64,000 nt of DNA, from contig CANQTC010000003.1 of assembly GCA_947626675.1 (NCBI GenBank), positions 153,356 through 217,355 of the forward strand. The letters run 5' to 3'. Of this stretch, positions 30,188 through 39,472 are shown piece by piece. The translations under genes and the position numbers were made by a program. The notes under the pieces are model-generated. The model was not told the origin of the DNA and did no database searches. It saw nothing but the letters and a program-made list of their open reading frames with translations. The DNA is from an uncultured Coprococcus sp. (GTDB taxonomy: Bacteria > Bacillota > Clostridia > Lachnospirales > Lachnospiraceae). Position 1 is the first letter of the stretch. Every line of letters begins with the position of its first letter.

Positions 30188-31328
30188 TATTAAGAATATA
30201 CAGATAGATAATCTCCTGAAGGATATTCCCAATATGTCAAAATCCAGAGAAAATGAGGAGTTCGATGCTGTATTTACAGATGCGGAAACTACAGTTGGTG
30301 AAGATGCTTTGGAGAATGAAGGAACATCTGTTGACGAAGCGGCTTTGGAGAATGAAGGAACATCTGTTGACGAAGCGGCTTTGGAGAATGAAAGAACATC
30401 TGTTGACGAAGCTTCTTCGGAGACAGACGGTGCGGTCGAGAGCGAGAATATCATAGAATGTGACAGCCTTGTAAAAATCTATAAGACGGATGAAGTTGAG
30501 GTTATGGCATTGCAGGGGCTTGAACTTACAATTAAACGCGGTGAGCTTATGGCGGTTATTGGAAAGTCGGGTAGTGGTAAATCCACCCTGCTGAATATGA
30601 TAGGCGGTCTTGAAAGACCTACAGCAGGAAAACTGTATGCTGACGGCAAGGATTTATTTGCCATGAGTGATAAAGAACTTGTTGAATACAGAAAACATAC
30701 GGTTGGCTTTGTATGGCAGAAAAACTCAAGAAATCTTCTTCCCTATATGACGGCGATTGAGAATGTCCAGGTGCCGATGTATTTTGATAAAAGTAATAAA
30801 GAGGATAAATATAAGAAGGCATATGATTTGCTCTGTAAGGTAGGTCTTGAGCATAAGATAAATTCTTATCCGGGACAGATGTCGGGTGGTGAGCAGCAGA
30901 GAGTTGCAATCGCAATTGCTCTTGCAAATAATCCGAAGATACTTCTTGCAGATGAGCCGACAGGTGCTGTTGATTCAAAAACCTCGAATATGATACAGGA
31001 TTTGTTCCGGAAGCTGAATGAGGAACTGGGAATAACGGTTATTATTGTTACACATGATATCAGCCTTGCCAATAAGGTTAATCGTGTTGTTATGATAGCC
31101 GATGGAAAGATAAGCACAGAGAAGATTATGAAGGAAGCATACAGACAGAAGATGGGTGAGATATCGAGTGAAGGCTTCTCGGCAGATGATTCTCATGAAG
31201 AATATTCAGTCCTTGATAAAGCGCATCGTGTACAGATTAGTGAAGATATGCTTGCAGCCGCCGGTATTGATACCAATAAGGTTAAGATACAGGTGGAGGG
31301 TGAGAAGGTCATCATAACGCGTGAATAA
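30180..31328 (+). CDS. Second ABC ATP-binding protein with repeat-containing N-terminal extension (TTG start)
   Basis: GKSGSGKST, MSGGEQQR, LADEPTGAVD; N-terminal EGTSVDEAALEN repeats; TTG start overlaps upstream CDS by 8 nt. Confidence 0.9.
   Translation: MADIKNIQIDNLLKDIPNMSKSRENEEFDAVFTDAETTVGEDALENEGTSVDEAALENEGTSVDEAALENERTSVDEASSETDGAVESENIIECDSLVKIYKTDEVEVMALQGLELTIKRGELMAVIGKSGSGKSTLLNMIGGLERPTAGKLYADGKDLFAMSDKELVEYRKHTVGFVWQKNSRNLLPYMTAIENVQVPMYFDKSNKEDKYKKAYDLLCKVGLEHKINSYPGQMSGGEQQRVAIAIALANNPKILLADEPTGAVDSKTSNMIQDLFRKLNEELGITVIIVTHDISLANKVNRVVMIADGKISTEKIMKEAYRQKMGEISSEGFSADDSHEEYSVLDKAHRVQISEDMLAAAGIDTNKVKIQVEGEKVIITRE
30318..30425 (+). repeat. 36-bp in-frame tandem repeat (12 aa), 3 copies
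   Basis: gaaggaacatctgttgacgaagcggctttggagaat twice plus a diverged third copy. Confidence 0.9.
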
Positions 31329-31384
31329 AGTTTGAATATTATGTGATAAGCTTGCTTGTTTTTTATTTTTATAATATAATGTAT

Positions 31385-31430
31385 AAGCCATATTCAATAT
31401 TTTATTGGATATGGCTTAAAAAATATTTTT
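31385..31430 (+). terminator. Terminator-like hairpin
   Basis: aagccatat (31385-31393) / atatggctt (31409-31417), followed by imperfect A/T-rich tail. Confidence 0.45.
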
Positions 31431-31456
31431 ATAAAACAGGTAATGGAGGATATCAT

Positions 31457-33004
31457 ATGAAGAAACATAATGGAAAGAAAGTAACTGCAATGCTGCTTAC
31501 ATCAGCGCTCGTTGCTGCTACAGCACTTTCTGGATGTGGAAAAAAGACTGTTGATTATATGGATGATGGTGAAAATGGCGGTAAATCAGACGGTGGAGAT
31601 ATTGCAACAAGACTGGGTATTCCTAAATCATATGATGAAGAGATATCAGTAGGTAAATCAGGTCTTACAAGTGTAAAGATATCCGATTCAGATATAGTTG
31701 TTCCGGATAAAGATAGCATGTCCGTAGTTTACTATGAGAAGAATGATATGGACAATGAATATAAGAAGCAGGTGGCGGAAGCGTTATTTGATAAGAATGA
31801 AGGCATTTATCGTTTTGATTGGGATAAACCATATAAGGGCGATATAGAGTTGATGATAAAGCAGTATCAGGACTTAATAGATGATGCGACAAAGAACGGT
31901 GATAATGAGTCTGTTGATTTTTATAAAGAAAGTATTGACAGCTTAAATGAACAGCTTTCTGTGGCATCGGATGAAAGAGAAGGCGCTGGAGATTACAGCG
32001 GAGATGAATTTATAGGGACTGTTGGAAAAAGTCAGTTTTTACTTTCGTTTATGAGTTCATCAGAGGACTTGGGAAGTTATTTCAGCTTTGATTTGTATCC
32101 GTCTGACTCGTATCTTCAATACAGACCATATGAAGGCGCTACTGCGGCATATTGTTATGACGGCGCTTATACAGATGAGGACATGGAGGATAAAACAAAT
32201 AAATGCAGTATGACATCTGATGAAGCAGTCGAATTTGCAGGCAGTTTTCTTAGCAAGTGTGGGATAAACGACGTCATCAATACCAGTGTTTCTGACCTTA
32301 CATGGGAATATGACAATAGTGCGTACGATATCATAGCAATGGAAAATGATGGATATGTTGTCAATTTTGCACGTTCAGTTGATGGGGTTGCGCCATACAC
32401 AGGTTACACATATATGCTGGAATATATGTGGGACAGCGACTTGTTCTATGATACATCTTACGAGACCTATACAATTAATGTAGATGATAATGGAATTGTT
32501 TCAGCATCATGTTATGACTTATTGAAGCCTACAGGGGATAAGGATACAAATGTAGAACTGATGTCATGGGAAAACATTTTGGAATCCTTAGAAAATGCTG
32601 TTTCAGAATTTTATTCAGAGAATAAAACAAGTTATGATAAGATTACCTTTAATGATGTCAGGCTTTCATATTACAGAGTAGCAGATGGAGACAGATATAA
32701 ATATATACCGGTCTGGATATTTGCACAATGTGAGCAGAATGAAGGAGAACTTGATACGGAGTATCCGATTCAACTAATCATGCTAGATGCGGTGACAGGA
32801 AAGCTTATTAATCTGAAGGATGTGCTTGCTTCTGCTACTTATGAAGATATAGGAGGCGCGGATAGCAGTTCTTACGATATCGATGAAGATGGCAATATTA
32901 TAAGCGAAGATGTTGAAACAGCCTCAGAAGAAGATGAGATACCGGTTGATGATGAAATGCCGGTTGATGATGAGGATATGGACATCGATGATGATGCGTT
33001 ATAA
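31457..33004 (+). CDS. Hypothetical lipoprotein with acidic C-terminus
   Basis: Lipobox LSGCG; ORF opens at 31343, ATG 31457 has aatggagg. Confidence 0.75.
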   Translation: MKKHNGKKVTAMLLTSALVAATALSGCGKKTVDYMDDGENGGKSDGGDIATRLGIPKSYDEEISVGKSGLTSVKISDSDIVVPDKDSMSVVYYEKNDMDNEYKKQVAEALFDKNEGIYRFDWDKPYKGDIELMIKQYQDLIDDATKNGDNESVDFYKESIDSLNEQLSVASDEREGAGDYSGDEFIGTVGKSQFLLSFMSSSEDLGSYFSFDLYPSDSYLQYRPYEGATAAYCYDGAYTDEDMEDKTNKCSMTSDEAVEFAGSFLSKCGINDVINTSVSDLTWEYDNSAYDIIAMENDGYVVNFARSVDGVAPYTGYTYMLEYMWDSDLFYDTSYETYTINVDDNGIVSASCYDLLKPTGDKDTNVELMSWENILESLENAVSEFYSENKTSYDKITFNDVRLSYYRVADGDRYKYIPVWIFAQCEQNEGELDTEYPIQLIMLDAVTGKLINLKDVLASATYEDIGGADSSSYDIDEDGNIISEDVETASEEDEIPVDDEMPVDDEDMDIDDDAL

Positions 33005-33030
33005 ATCAGCTATTGATAATGTATTTGATA

Positions 33031-33056
33031 AAAAATGGGCATTAAGCCCATTTTTT
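33031..33056 (+). terminator. Intrinsic terminator
   Basis: aaaaatgggc attaa gcccattttt. Confidence 0.85.
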
Positions 33057-33062
33057 ATTGAA

Positions 33063-33091
33063 TTGACATATACCCCTATGGGGTATACTAT
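33063..33091 (+). promoter_or_regulatory. csoR-copA promoter with embedded CsoR-type operator
   Basis: TTGACA (33063-33068), 17-bp spacer, TACTAT (33086-33091); palindrome ATACCCCTATGGGGTAT at 33070-33086 in the spacer. Confidence 0.75.
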
Positions 33092-33161
33092 AGTAAATAT
33101 AGTAAGATATGGGAATTAATTAATGGTTTATTGTATTTCTTACGAAAAAGGAGGGCAAACT

Positions 33162-33461
33162 ATGGATAATAATTGCTGCAGCGTCAGAAAAAAAGAGCGG
33201 AGCGCGGAAGAACTGAAAACACTTATAAACAGATTGAACAGAATAGAAGGACAGATACGCGGGGTAAAAGGAATGTTGGAGAAGGAGGCTTATTGTGTAG
33301 ATATCATTACGCAGGTATCAGCGGTTACAGCAGCTTTAAACAGTTTTAACAGGATGTTGCTGACGGAACATATCAAAAGCTGCGTGACAGAAGATATACA
33401 GGCAGGAAAAACGGACTCGGCAGAGGAATTGGCAGAACTGATAAATAAGCTGTTGAAATAA
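33162..33461 (+). CDS. csoR: CsoR-family copper-sensing repressor
   Basis: NRIEGQIRGVKGMLEKEAYCVDII...EHIKSCV (Cys-His-Cys); precedes copA. Confidence 0.9.
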   Translation: MDNNCCSVRKKERSAEELKTLINRLNRIEGQIRGVKGMLEKEAYCVDIITQVSAVTAALNSFNRMLLTEHIKSCVTEDIQAGKTDSAEELAELINKLLK

Positions 33462-33515
33462 AACAGGATGGTGCTGCAATTGGTTGTTTGATAAATATAG
33501 AGGAAGTGAAAGAAT

Positions 33516-36101
33516 ATGGCAAAATACAATGTGACCGGCATGAGCTGCAGCGCATGTGTAAGCGCTGTTGAAAAAGCGGTAGGGAAAGTAGACGGCGTAG
33601 AGAATTGTTCGGTAAGTCTGCTTACGAATTCCATGACGGTAGAAGGAACAGCGTCATCTGCCGACATTATATCAGCAGTTCATGACGCAGGATATGGCGC
33701 GAGCCTATATAATGGCGGAACGGACAGTCGTTCTGATAAGGGAAAGGTATCAGAAAGTGATAATGAGATAAAGGTGATGAAACAGCGGCTGGTATGGTCG
33801 GTTATACTGCTTATTCCGTTAATGTACCTATCGATGGGACATATGATGTGGGGATTTCCGTTACCGGAATTTCTTGCAGGCAACCATGTTGCAATAGGAC
33901 TTGTGCAGATGCTGATTACCATAGCAATTATGGTAATCAATCAAAAGTTTTTTATTAATGGATTAAAAAGCGCGATACATGGCTCGCCTAATATGGACAC
34001 GCTTGTGGCGATGGGGGCGGGTGCATCGTTTCTATATAGTATGTATGTATTATTTGCCATGACATATTCTGTTCAGGCAAATGACAACGGGCGAACGATG
34101 GAGCTGATGCATGATTTTTATTTTGAGTCAGCGGCCATGATACTGGCGCTTATAACAGTAGGAAAAACCCTTGAAGCATATTCAAAGGGGAAGACGACAA
34201 ATGCTTTAAAGAGTCTTATGGAGCTGGCGCCTGAAAGGGCTGTAGTAATCAGGGATGGATTAGAGCAGGAAGTAGATATCTCTCAGGTGGTGGTCGGTGA
34301 TATATTTGTAGTAAAACCAGGTGAAAGTATTCCTGTGGATGGGCGTGTGATAGACGGGAACAGCGCTGTAAATGAAGCAGCACTATCTGGTGAGAGTATT
34401 CCGGTTGATAAGACAGAAGGAGATATGGTATCGGCGGCAACGATGAATCAGTCCGGTTATTTGAAATGTGAAGCAGTAAGAATTGGGCAGGATACAGCGC
34501 TTGCAAAGATTATCAATATGGTCAGTGATGCGGCATCCTCAAAAGCCCCGATTGCAAAAATTGCAGATAAGGTTTCCGGTATATTTGTTCCGACGGTGCT
34601 TCTTATATCATTTATTACGGCTATTGTGTGGATTTTAGTGGGAAAAAGTTCCGGTTTTGTACTTGCAAGGGCGATATCTGTGCTTGTCATAAGCTGTCCA
34701 TGCGCTTTGGGACTTGCAACACCTGTTGCCATTATGGTCGGAAGCGGAAAGGGGGCAAAGAACGGAATCTTATATAAAAATGCATCGGCGCTTGAACAGA
34801 CCGGGAAAACAGATACCGTAGTGATGGATAAGACGGGTACGATAACAAATGGAGAGCCTGTAGTAACCGATATCATATGTGCCAAAGATGTAAAGGAAAA
34901 AGATTTCCTTACTTATGCATATTCACTTGAACGCTTCAGCGAACATCCGCTTGCGAAAGCAGTTATAAAAAAGGGAACTGAACTGGAAATACAGGAGCTT
35001 AACGCAGCGGAATTTGCAGCAGTTCCCGGAAATGGACTTACAGCCACGATAGATGGCAGAACCGTAGTAGGCGGAAACAGAAATTATATAAGTAAATATA
35101 TAGAAAATGCAGATAATAACAGTAAAAAACTTATTTTGAAAGCAGAAGAACTGTCAGAACAGGGAAAAACACCATTATATTTTGCTATGGGCGCTCCTGA
35201 AAAGAAGATGAAGCTTCTTGGGATTATAGCTGTAGCAGATACCGTAAAGCCGGATAGCCGGATGGCGATAGCAGACTTAAAGGAAATGGGATTTAATGTT
35301 GTTATGCTTACAGGTGATAATGAAAAAACAGCGGCTGCAATCGGCAGGGAAGTGGGGGTAGATAAAGTCATTGCAGGTGTTCTTCCGGAGGGAAAAGATA
35401 AGGTTATCAGTGAACTTCAAAAAAACGGAAAAGTTATCATGGTAGGTGATGGGATAAACGATGCGCCTGCACTTACAAGAGCAGATATCGGTATTGCGAT
35501 AGGTGCAGGTACGGATGTGGCGATTGATGCTGCGGATGTTGTTCTGATGAAGAACGAGCTTCGTGACGTTCCGGCGGCTATCAGACTTAGTATGGCGGCG
35601 CTATCCAATATAAAGGGAAATTTATTCTGGGCATTTATTTATAATATTATAGGGATTCCGATTGCCGCGGGTTGTCTGTATCCGATATTTGGGATTACGT
35701 TAAATCCTATGTTTGGTGCATTTGCAATGAGTTTGTCAAGTTTTTGTGTCGTAACAAATGCTTTGAGGTTGAACTTAGTTGATATATATGGTAAAAATAA
35801 GAGATATAAGATAAAAAGACATACGATGTCGGAAGACAGGGAAGAAATGAATATGCAAAATAAAGAAATATCAGATATGGAGGATGGAAAAATGACAAAA
35901 GTGATGGAGATAAACGGTATGATGTGCGCGCATTGTGAAGCAAGAGTAAAGAAATGTCTTGAGAAGCTTCCGGAGGTAGAAGAAGCTTCCGTAAGCCACG
36001 AAAAAGGTACAGCAGTTGTAACACTGAAAAAGGATATTGATAATGAGAAATTAAAAGCGGCAGTAGAAGCACAGGATTATGAAGTTATATCTGTTTCATA
36101 A
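33516..36101 (+). CDS. copA: Copper P1B-type ATPase with N-terminal HMA and C-terminal CopZ-like HMA domain
   Basis: GMSCSACVS, SCPCALGLA, DKTGTIT, GDGINDAPAL; C-terminal NGMMCAHCEARV. Confidence 0.95.
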   Translation: MAKYNVTGMSCSACVSAVEKAVGKVDGVENCSVSLLTNSMTVEGTASSADIISAVHDAGYGASLYNGGTDSRSDKGKVSESDNEIKVMKQRLVWSVILLIPLMYLSMGHMMWGFPLPEFLAGNHVAIGLVQMLITIAIMVINQKFFINGLKSAIHGSPNMDTLVAMGAGASFLYSMYVLFAMTYSVQANDNGRTMELMHDFYFESAAMILALITVGKTLEAYSKGKTTNALKSLMELAPERAVVIRDGLEQEVDISQVVVGDIFVVKPGESIPVDGRVIDGNSAVNEAALSGESIPVDKTEGDMVSAATMNQSGYLKCEAVRIGQDTALAKIINMVSDAASSKAPIAKIADKVSGIFVPTVLLISFITAIVWILVGKSSGFVLARAISVLVISCPCALGLATPVAIMVGSGKGAKNGILYKNASALEQTGKTDTVVMDKTGTITNGEPVVTDIICAKDVKEKDFLTYAYSLERFSEHPLAKAVIKKGTELEIQELNAAEFAAVPGNGLTATIDGRTVVGGNRNYISKYIENADNNSKKLILKAEELSEQGKTPLYFAMGAPEKKMKLLGIIAVADTVKPDSRMAIADLKEMGFNVVMLTGDNEKTAAAIGREVGVDKVIAGVLPEGKDKVISELQKNGKVIMVGDGINDAPALTRADIGIAIGAGTDVAIDAADVVLMKNELRDVPAAIRLSMAALSNIKGNLFWAFIYNIIGIPIAAGCLYPIFGITLNPMFGAFAMSLSSFCVVTNALRLNLVDIYGKNKRYKIKRHTMSEDREEMNMQNKEISDMEDGKMTKVMEINGMMCAHCEARVKKCLEKLPEVEEASVSHEKGTAVVTLKKDIDNEKLKAAVEAQDYEVISVS

Positions 36102-36145
36102 AGTGTGTATATATATAAATATAGAATCGTTAGGGTAGCGTTATT

Positions 36146-37675
36146 ATGAAGAGAATATTAAACCGGATATTTAGCAGAATGGTTATGACCTGTGTTTTGG
36201 TTGCCTTGCAGGTTGCTGTCATGATTATAGGGATACTGGGTTTACAATCATATTATCCGTATCTGTCAGCAGCGTTTACAATATTAAGTTTTCTGATGGT
36301 AATGTACCTGATTACAAAAGATACAAATCCGGATATAAAGCTCGCATGGATTGTTCCGATACTGTTATTTCCGGTATTAGGCGGATTGCTGTATCTGTTT
36401 TACGGTCGGGTGGTTATACCGAAACGTCTTCGGAAAAAACTTCTTAAGGTAAAGGAACAGGAAATATACGAAAATATTTATGATAATCATCAATGCTGTT
36501 TAGACGAGCTTGCGTGTGAACCGCCATATCGGTTATTTCATTATGTATCGAAATATGGTGAAGTGCCTTTATATAAGAATACGAAAGTAAAGTATTACGC
36601 AATGGGTGATGATGCATGGCCGGATATGCTGCAGGACTTGCGGGAAGCAGAGAACTATATCTTTATGGAATATTTTATTATCGCTCATGGCGTGATGTGG
36701 AATTCTGTACTTGAGATATTGAAAGAAAAGGCTGCGGCGGGATTAGACGTAAGGGTTATGTATGATGATATCGGTTCGGTATTTAATGTGGATAAATATT
36801 ACTGGAAAGAGCTTGAATCATTTGGAATAAAATGTATTTCGTTTAATCAGGTTGTGCCTTTTCTGGCAACGATATTTAATAACAGAGACCATAGGAAGAT
36901 AACGGTTGTCGATGGAAAAATAGCATATACAGGTGGTTTTAATCTGGCGGATGAATATATCAATAAGGTTACGCTTCATGGAGTCTGGAAAGATGATGGC
37001 GTAAGGCTTGAGGGAGAGGGTGCGTGGAGTTTTACTGTTATGTTCCTTCAAATATGGAACTCGGTTCGGTATGTCGAAGGAAATTATACGAATTACAGAC
37101 CGGATGCGGACTTTTCTTTGTATGATGACGGGTATGTGCAGCCATATAAAACCAATCCGCTGGCGAGTGAGGTATTAGGTGAGAATATATATATACAGAT
37201 GATAAATGATGCAAAAGATTATGTTTATATATTTACACCATATCTGATTGTTACAAATGAATTGATGTCCGCTATGAAGCTTTCTGCCAAAAGAGGCGTT
37301 GATATCAGAATTGTTACACCTGCCATACCGGATAAGAAGTTTATCTTTCGTATGACACAGACCAGTTACAGACCGCTGATTCATGCAGGAGTCAGGATAT
37401 ATCAGTATACACCGGGATTTATTCATTCAAAATGTATTCTTGCGGATGATAATCTTGCATCCGTTGGCTCTATCAATATGGATAACAGGAGTTTCTATCA
37501 TCATTTTGAATGTGGCACACTGATATACAAATCAAAAGCATTGGAAGATATCAAAAAAGATATGCTGAATACATTTGAGATATCGGAAGAGATTGATTAT
37601 GAATGGTGTAAAAAGAATTTATCGAAAATAACAGTTATTGATGCAATTTTGAGACTGCTTTCACCATTGTTATAG
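36146..37675 (+). CDS. cls: Cardiolipin synthase
   Basis: Two HKD-type motifs (HRKITVVDGKIAYTGG, HSKCILADDNLASVGS); N-terminal TMs. Confidence 0.9.
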   Translation: MKRILNRIFSRMVMTCVLVALQVAVMIIGILGLQSYYPYLSAAFTILSFLMVMYLITKDTNPDIKLAWIVPILLFPVLGGLLYLFYGRVVIPKRLRKKLLKVKEQEIYENIYDNHQCCLDELACEPPYRLFHYVSKYGEVPLYKNTKVKYYAMGDDAWPDMLQDLREAENYIFMEYFIIAHGVMWNSVLEILKEKAAAGLDVRVMYDDIGSVFNVDKYYWKELESFGIKCISFNQVVPFLATIFNNRDHRKITVVDGKIAYTGGFNLADEYINKVTLHGVWKDDGVRLEGEGAWSFTVMFLQIWNSVRYVEGNYTNYRPDADFSLYDDGYVQPYKTNPLASEVLGENIYIQMINDAKDYVYIFTPYLIVTNELMSAMKLSAKRGVDIRIVTPAIPDKKFIFRMTQTSYRPLIHAGVRIYQYTPGFIHSKCILADDNLASVGSINMDNRSFYHHFECGTLIYKSKALEDIKKDMLNTFEISEEIDYEWCKKNLSKITVIDAILRLLSPLL

Positions 37676-37701
37676 CGGAATAGAAATAGAAGGAGTTTGT
37701 T

Positions 37702-39297
37702 ATGGCTGGTAAAAGACAGAGGAACAGAAATCGGGACAGGGATTATGACGAACAAATCATTCGTTGGATTACGACAGTATTTTTGATATATATGTTTGTT
37801 TTTTATCCTCTTTTTATGGGGAATAAGTATTTTCATATAACAAATACGAAATATCTGCTGTTTAAAGTCGGTGTAATTGTCTATAGTATCATATTGATAC
37901 TCGCTGTATTGCTGGGCTATCTGAACAGACTGACCTATCAGTCGGGGGTTATAAGGGCAGGCGATAAGCCGGAAAATGGCAGTAAAAGGTCGTTTTTGAT
38001 GGCGCAGGATATTTGTATGATATTATTTTTTATATCAGGCTTTATGGCATGGCTTATGGCAGAAGATAAGAACAGTGCATTTACGGGAGCTGACGGCAGA
38101 AGATGCGGACTCCAGTTTATGATTATCTCATTTATAATGTATACCTGTCTGTCATATGGCTATAAAATCAATTGCTTTATTATGCCGGTATTTTCAATTG
38201 TGTCAATCGTTACATATATCATTGCAATATTACAGCACCTGGAGTTTAATCCGTTTAAACTGCTTGATGGCGTCAGTTTAGCGCAAAGGGATTTATTTGT
38301 ATCTACATTTGGTAATATTAATACATTTGCAAGCTTTGTATGCATATCAATGGCATTTTCCGCGGGAATGTTTATATTTGAAAAAAATAAGGCGGTTCAA
38401 TTGATATACGGAACAGCAGTCTTTGTATCCGGCGGCGCGCTCATTGCAGCAAATAGTGACAGTGTATATGCAGGCTGCATCATGGTTATGGTTGTTATGT
38501 TGTTTGCGGCGATAGCAGGTGACAGAATGATGCAGTATGCAGGGATGCTTTTTTTGATAATAAACGGGTATGTCGCCATGTCGCTCACGCTCAGACTCAG
38601 TAATAGAGGTGTCAGCAAGATATCCGGTTTTAGCAAAGTATCTGAGCATATCGGTCTGATGCTTATCATTGATTTTATTGCGGCTGTTATTTTTATGATA
38701 TTTGTTTTGAAAAAACGACAAAAAAAGACTGCCGGAAAAGCGTTCAGTATCAAAAAGCAGATGATAATAGCAGCGGCCGCATTGATAGCGGTTATCGTCA
38801 TTGTAATTGCTGTTGGTATCAGACAGCGATGGAATATATTCGTATTTGACGATAGCTGGGGAACAAACAGAGGTTATATCTGGAAAAGACTGATAACCTT
38901 GTATCATGATTTTCCAATAAAAAACAAATTATTTGGAAATGGAAATGAGTCCGTAAAGGCGCTTATGATATCGAATTATTATGATGAAATGATGGAGATA
39001 ACAGGAGTGGTCTATGATAATGCACATAATGAATATCTTCAGTATCTTGTTACACTCGGTATATTCGGGGTATTGTCATACGCAGCGCTGATTATAACAA
39101 CAGTATTAGTCTGCATCAAATATGGAAGATACCAGCCGGTATTATACGCATGTGTCACAGTTGTTTTGGCATATTGTGCACAGGCTGCATTTAATCTGAA
39201 TCAGTCTATTACAACACCGTATGTATTTCTGTTTATCGGACTGACGGCAGGGGTTGTAAGAATGGTAAAGATGCAGCGGGAGACAAGCAGGCAATAA
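37702..39297 (+). CDS. O-antigen ligase/polymerase-like membrane protein
   Basis: About 10 TM segments; YDNAHNEYLQYLVTLGIFG motif of Wzy/WaaL-type proteins. Confidence 0.75.
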   Translation: MAGKRQRNRNRDRDYDEQIIRWITTVFLIYMFVFYPLFMGNKYFHITNTKYLLFKVGVIVYSIILILAVLLGYLNRLTYQSGVIRAGDKPENGSKRSFLMAQDICMILFFISGFMAWLMAEDKNSAFTGADGRRCGLQFMIISFIMYTCLSYGYKINCFIMPVFSIVSIVTYIIAILQHLEFNPFKLLDGVSLAQRDLFVSTFGNINTFASFVCISMAFSAGMFIFEKNKAVQLIYGTAVFVSGGALIAANSDSVYAGCIMVMVVMLFAAIAGDRMMQYAGMLFLIINGYVAMSLTLRLSNRGVSKISGFSKVSEHIGLMLIIDFIAAVIFMIFVLKKRQKKTAGKAFSIKKQMIIAAAALIAVIVIVIAVGIRQRWNIFVFDDSWGTNRGYIWKRLITLYHDFPIKNKLFGNGNESVKALMISNYYDEMMEITGVVYDNAHNEYLQYLVTLGIFGVLSYAALIITTVLVCIKYGRYQPVLYACVTVVLAYCAQAAFNLNQSITTPYVFLFIGLTAGVVRMVKMQRETSRQ

Positions 39298-39310
39298 TTG
39301 AAGATTGTTA

Positions 39311-39339
39311 TTGTAAATCGATATTTTGAATGTTATAAT
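39311..39339 (+). promoter_or_regulatory. tyrS promoter
   Basis: TTGTAA (39311-39316), 17-bp spacer, TATAAT (39334-39339). Confidence 0.6.
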
Positions 39340-39411
39340 GTGAAGCGGATTTTATATTGAACTTTGAATATAGATACATCTGAAACCTTAGTAAATACGA
39401 AGTGTACGATG

Positions 39412-39442
39412 CGAAGCTGGTTCTTTGCGAAGCTTCGTTTTT
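39412..39442 (+). terminator. Attenuator-like hairpin in tyrS leader
   Basis: cgaagct (39412-39418) / agcttcg (39431-39437) + T5. Confidence 0.55.
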
Positions 39443-39472
39443 GTGATATATCATTTAGGAGGAATAGAAGAG

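Noticed and set aside
30253-30456. 67-aa alternate-frame ORF with MKEHLLTKRLWR repeats
   Set aside because: Simply the 36-bp repeat read in another frame of the ABC ATPase gene.
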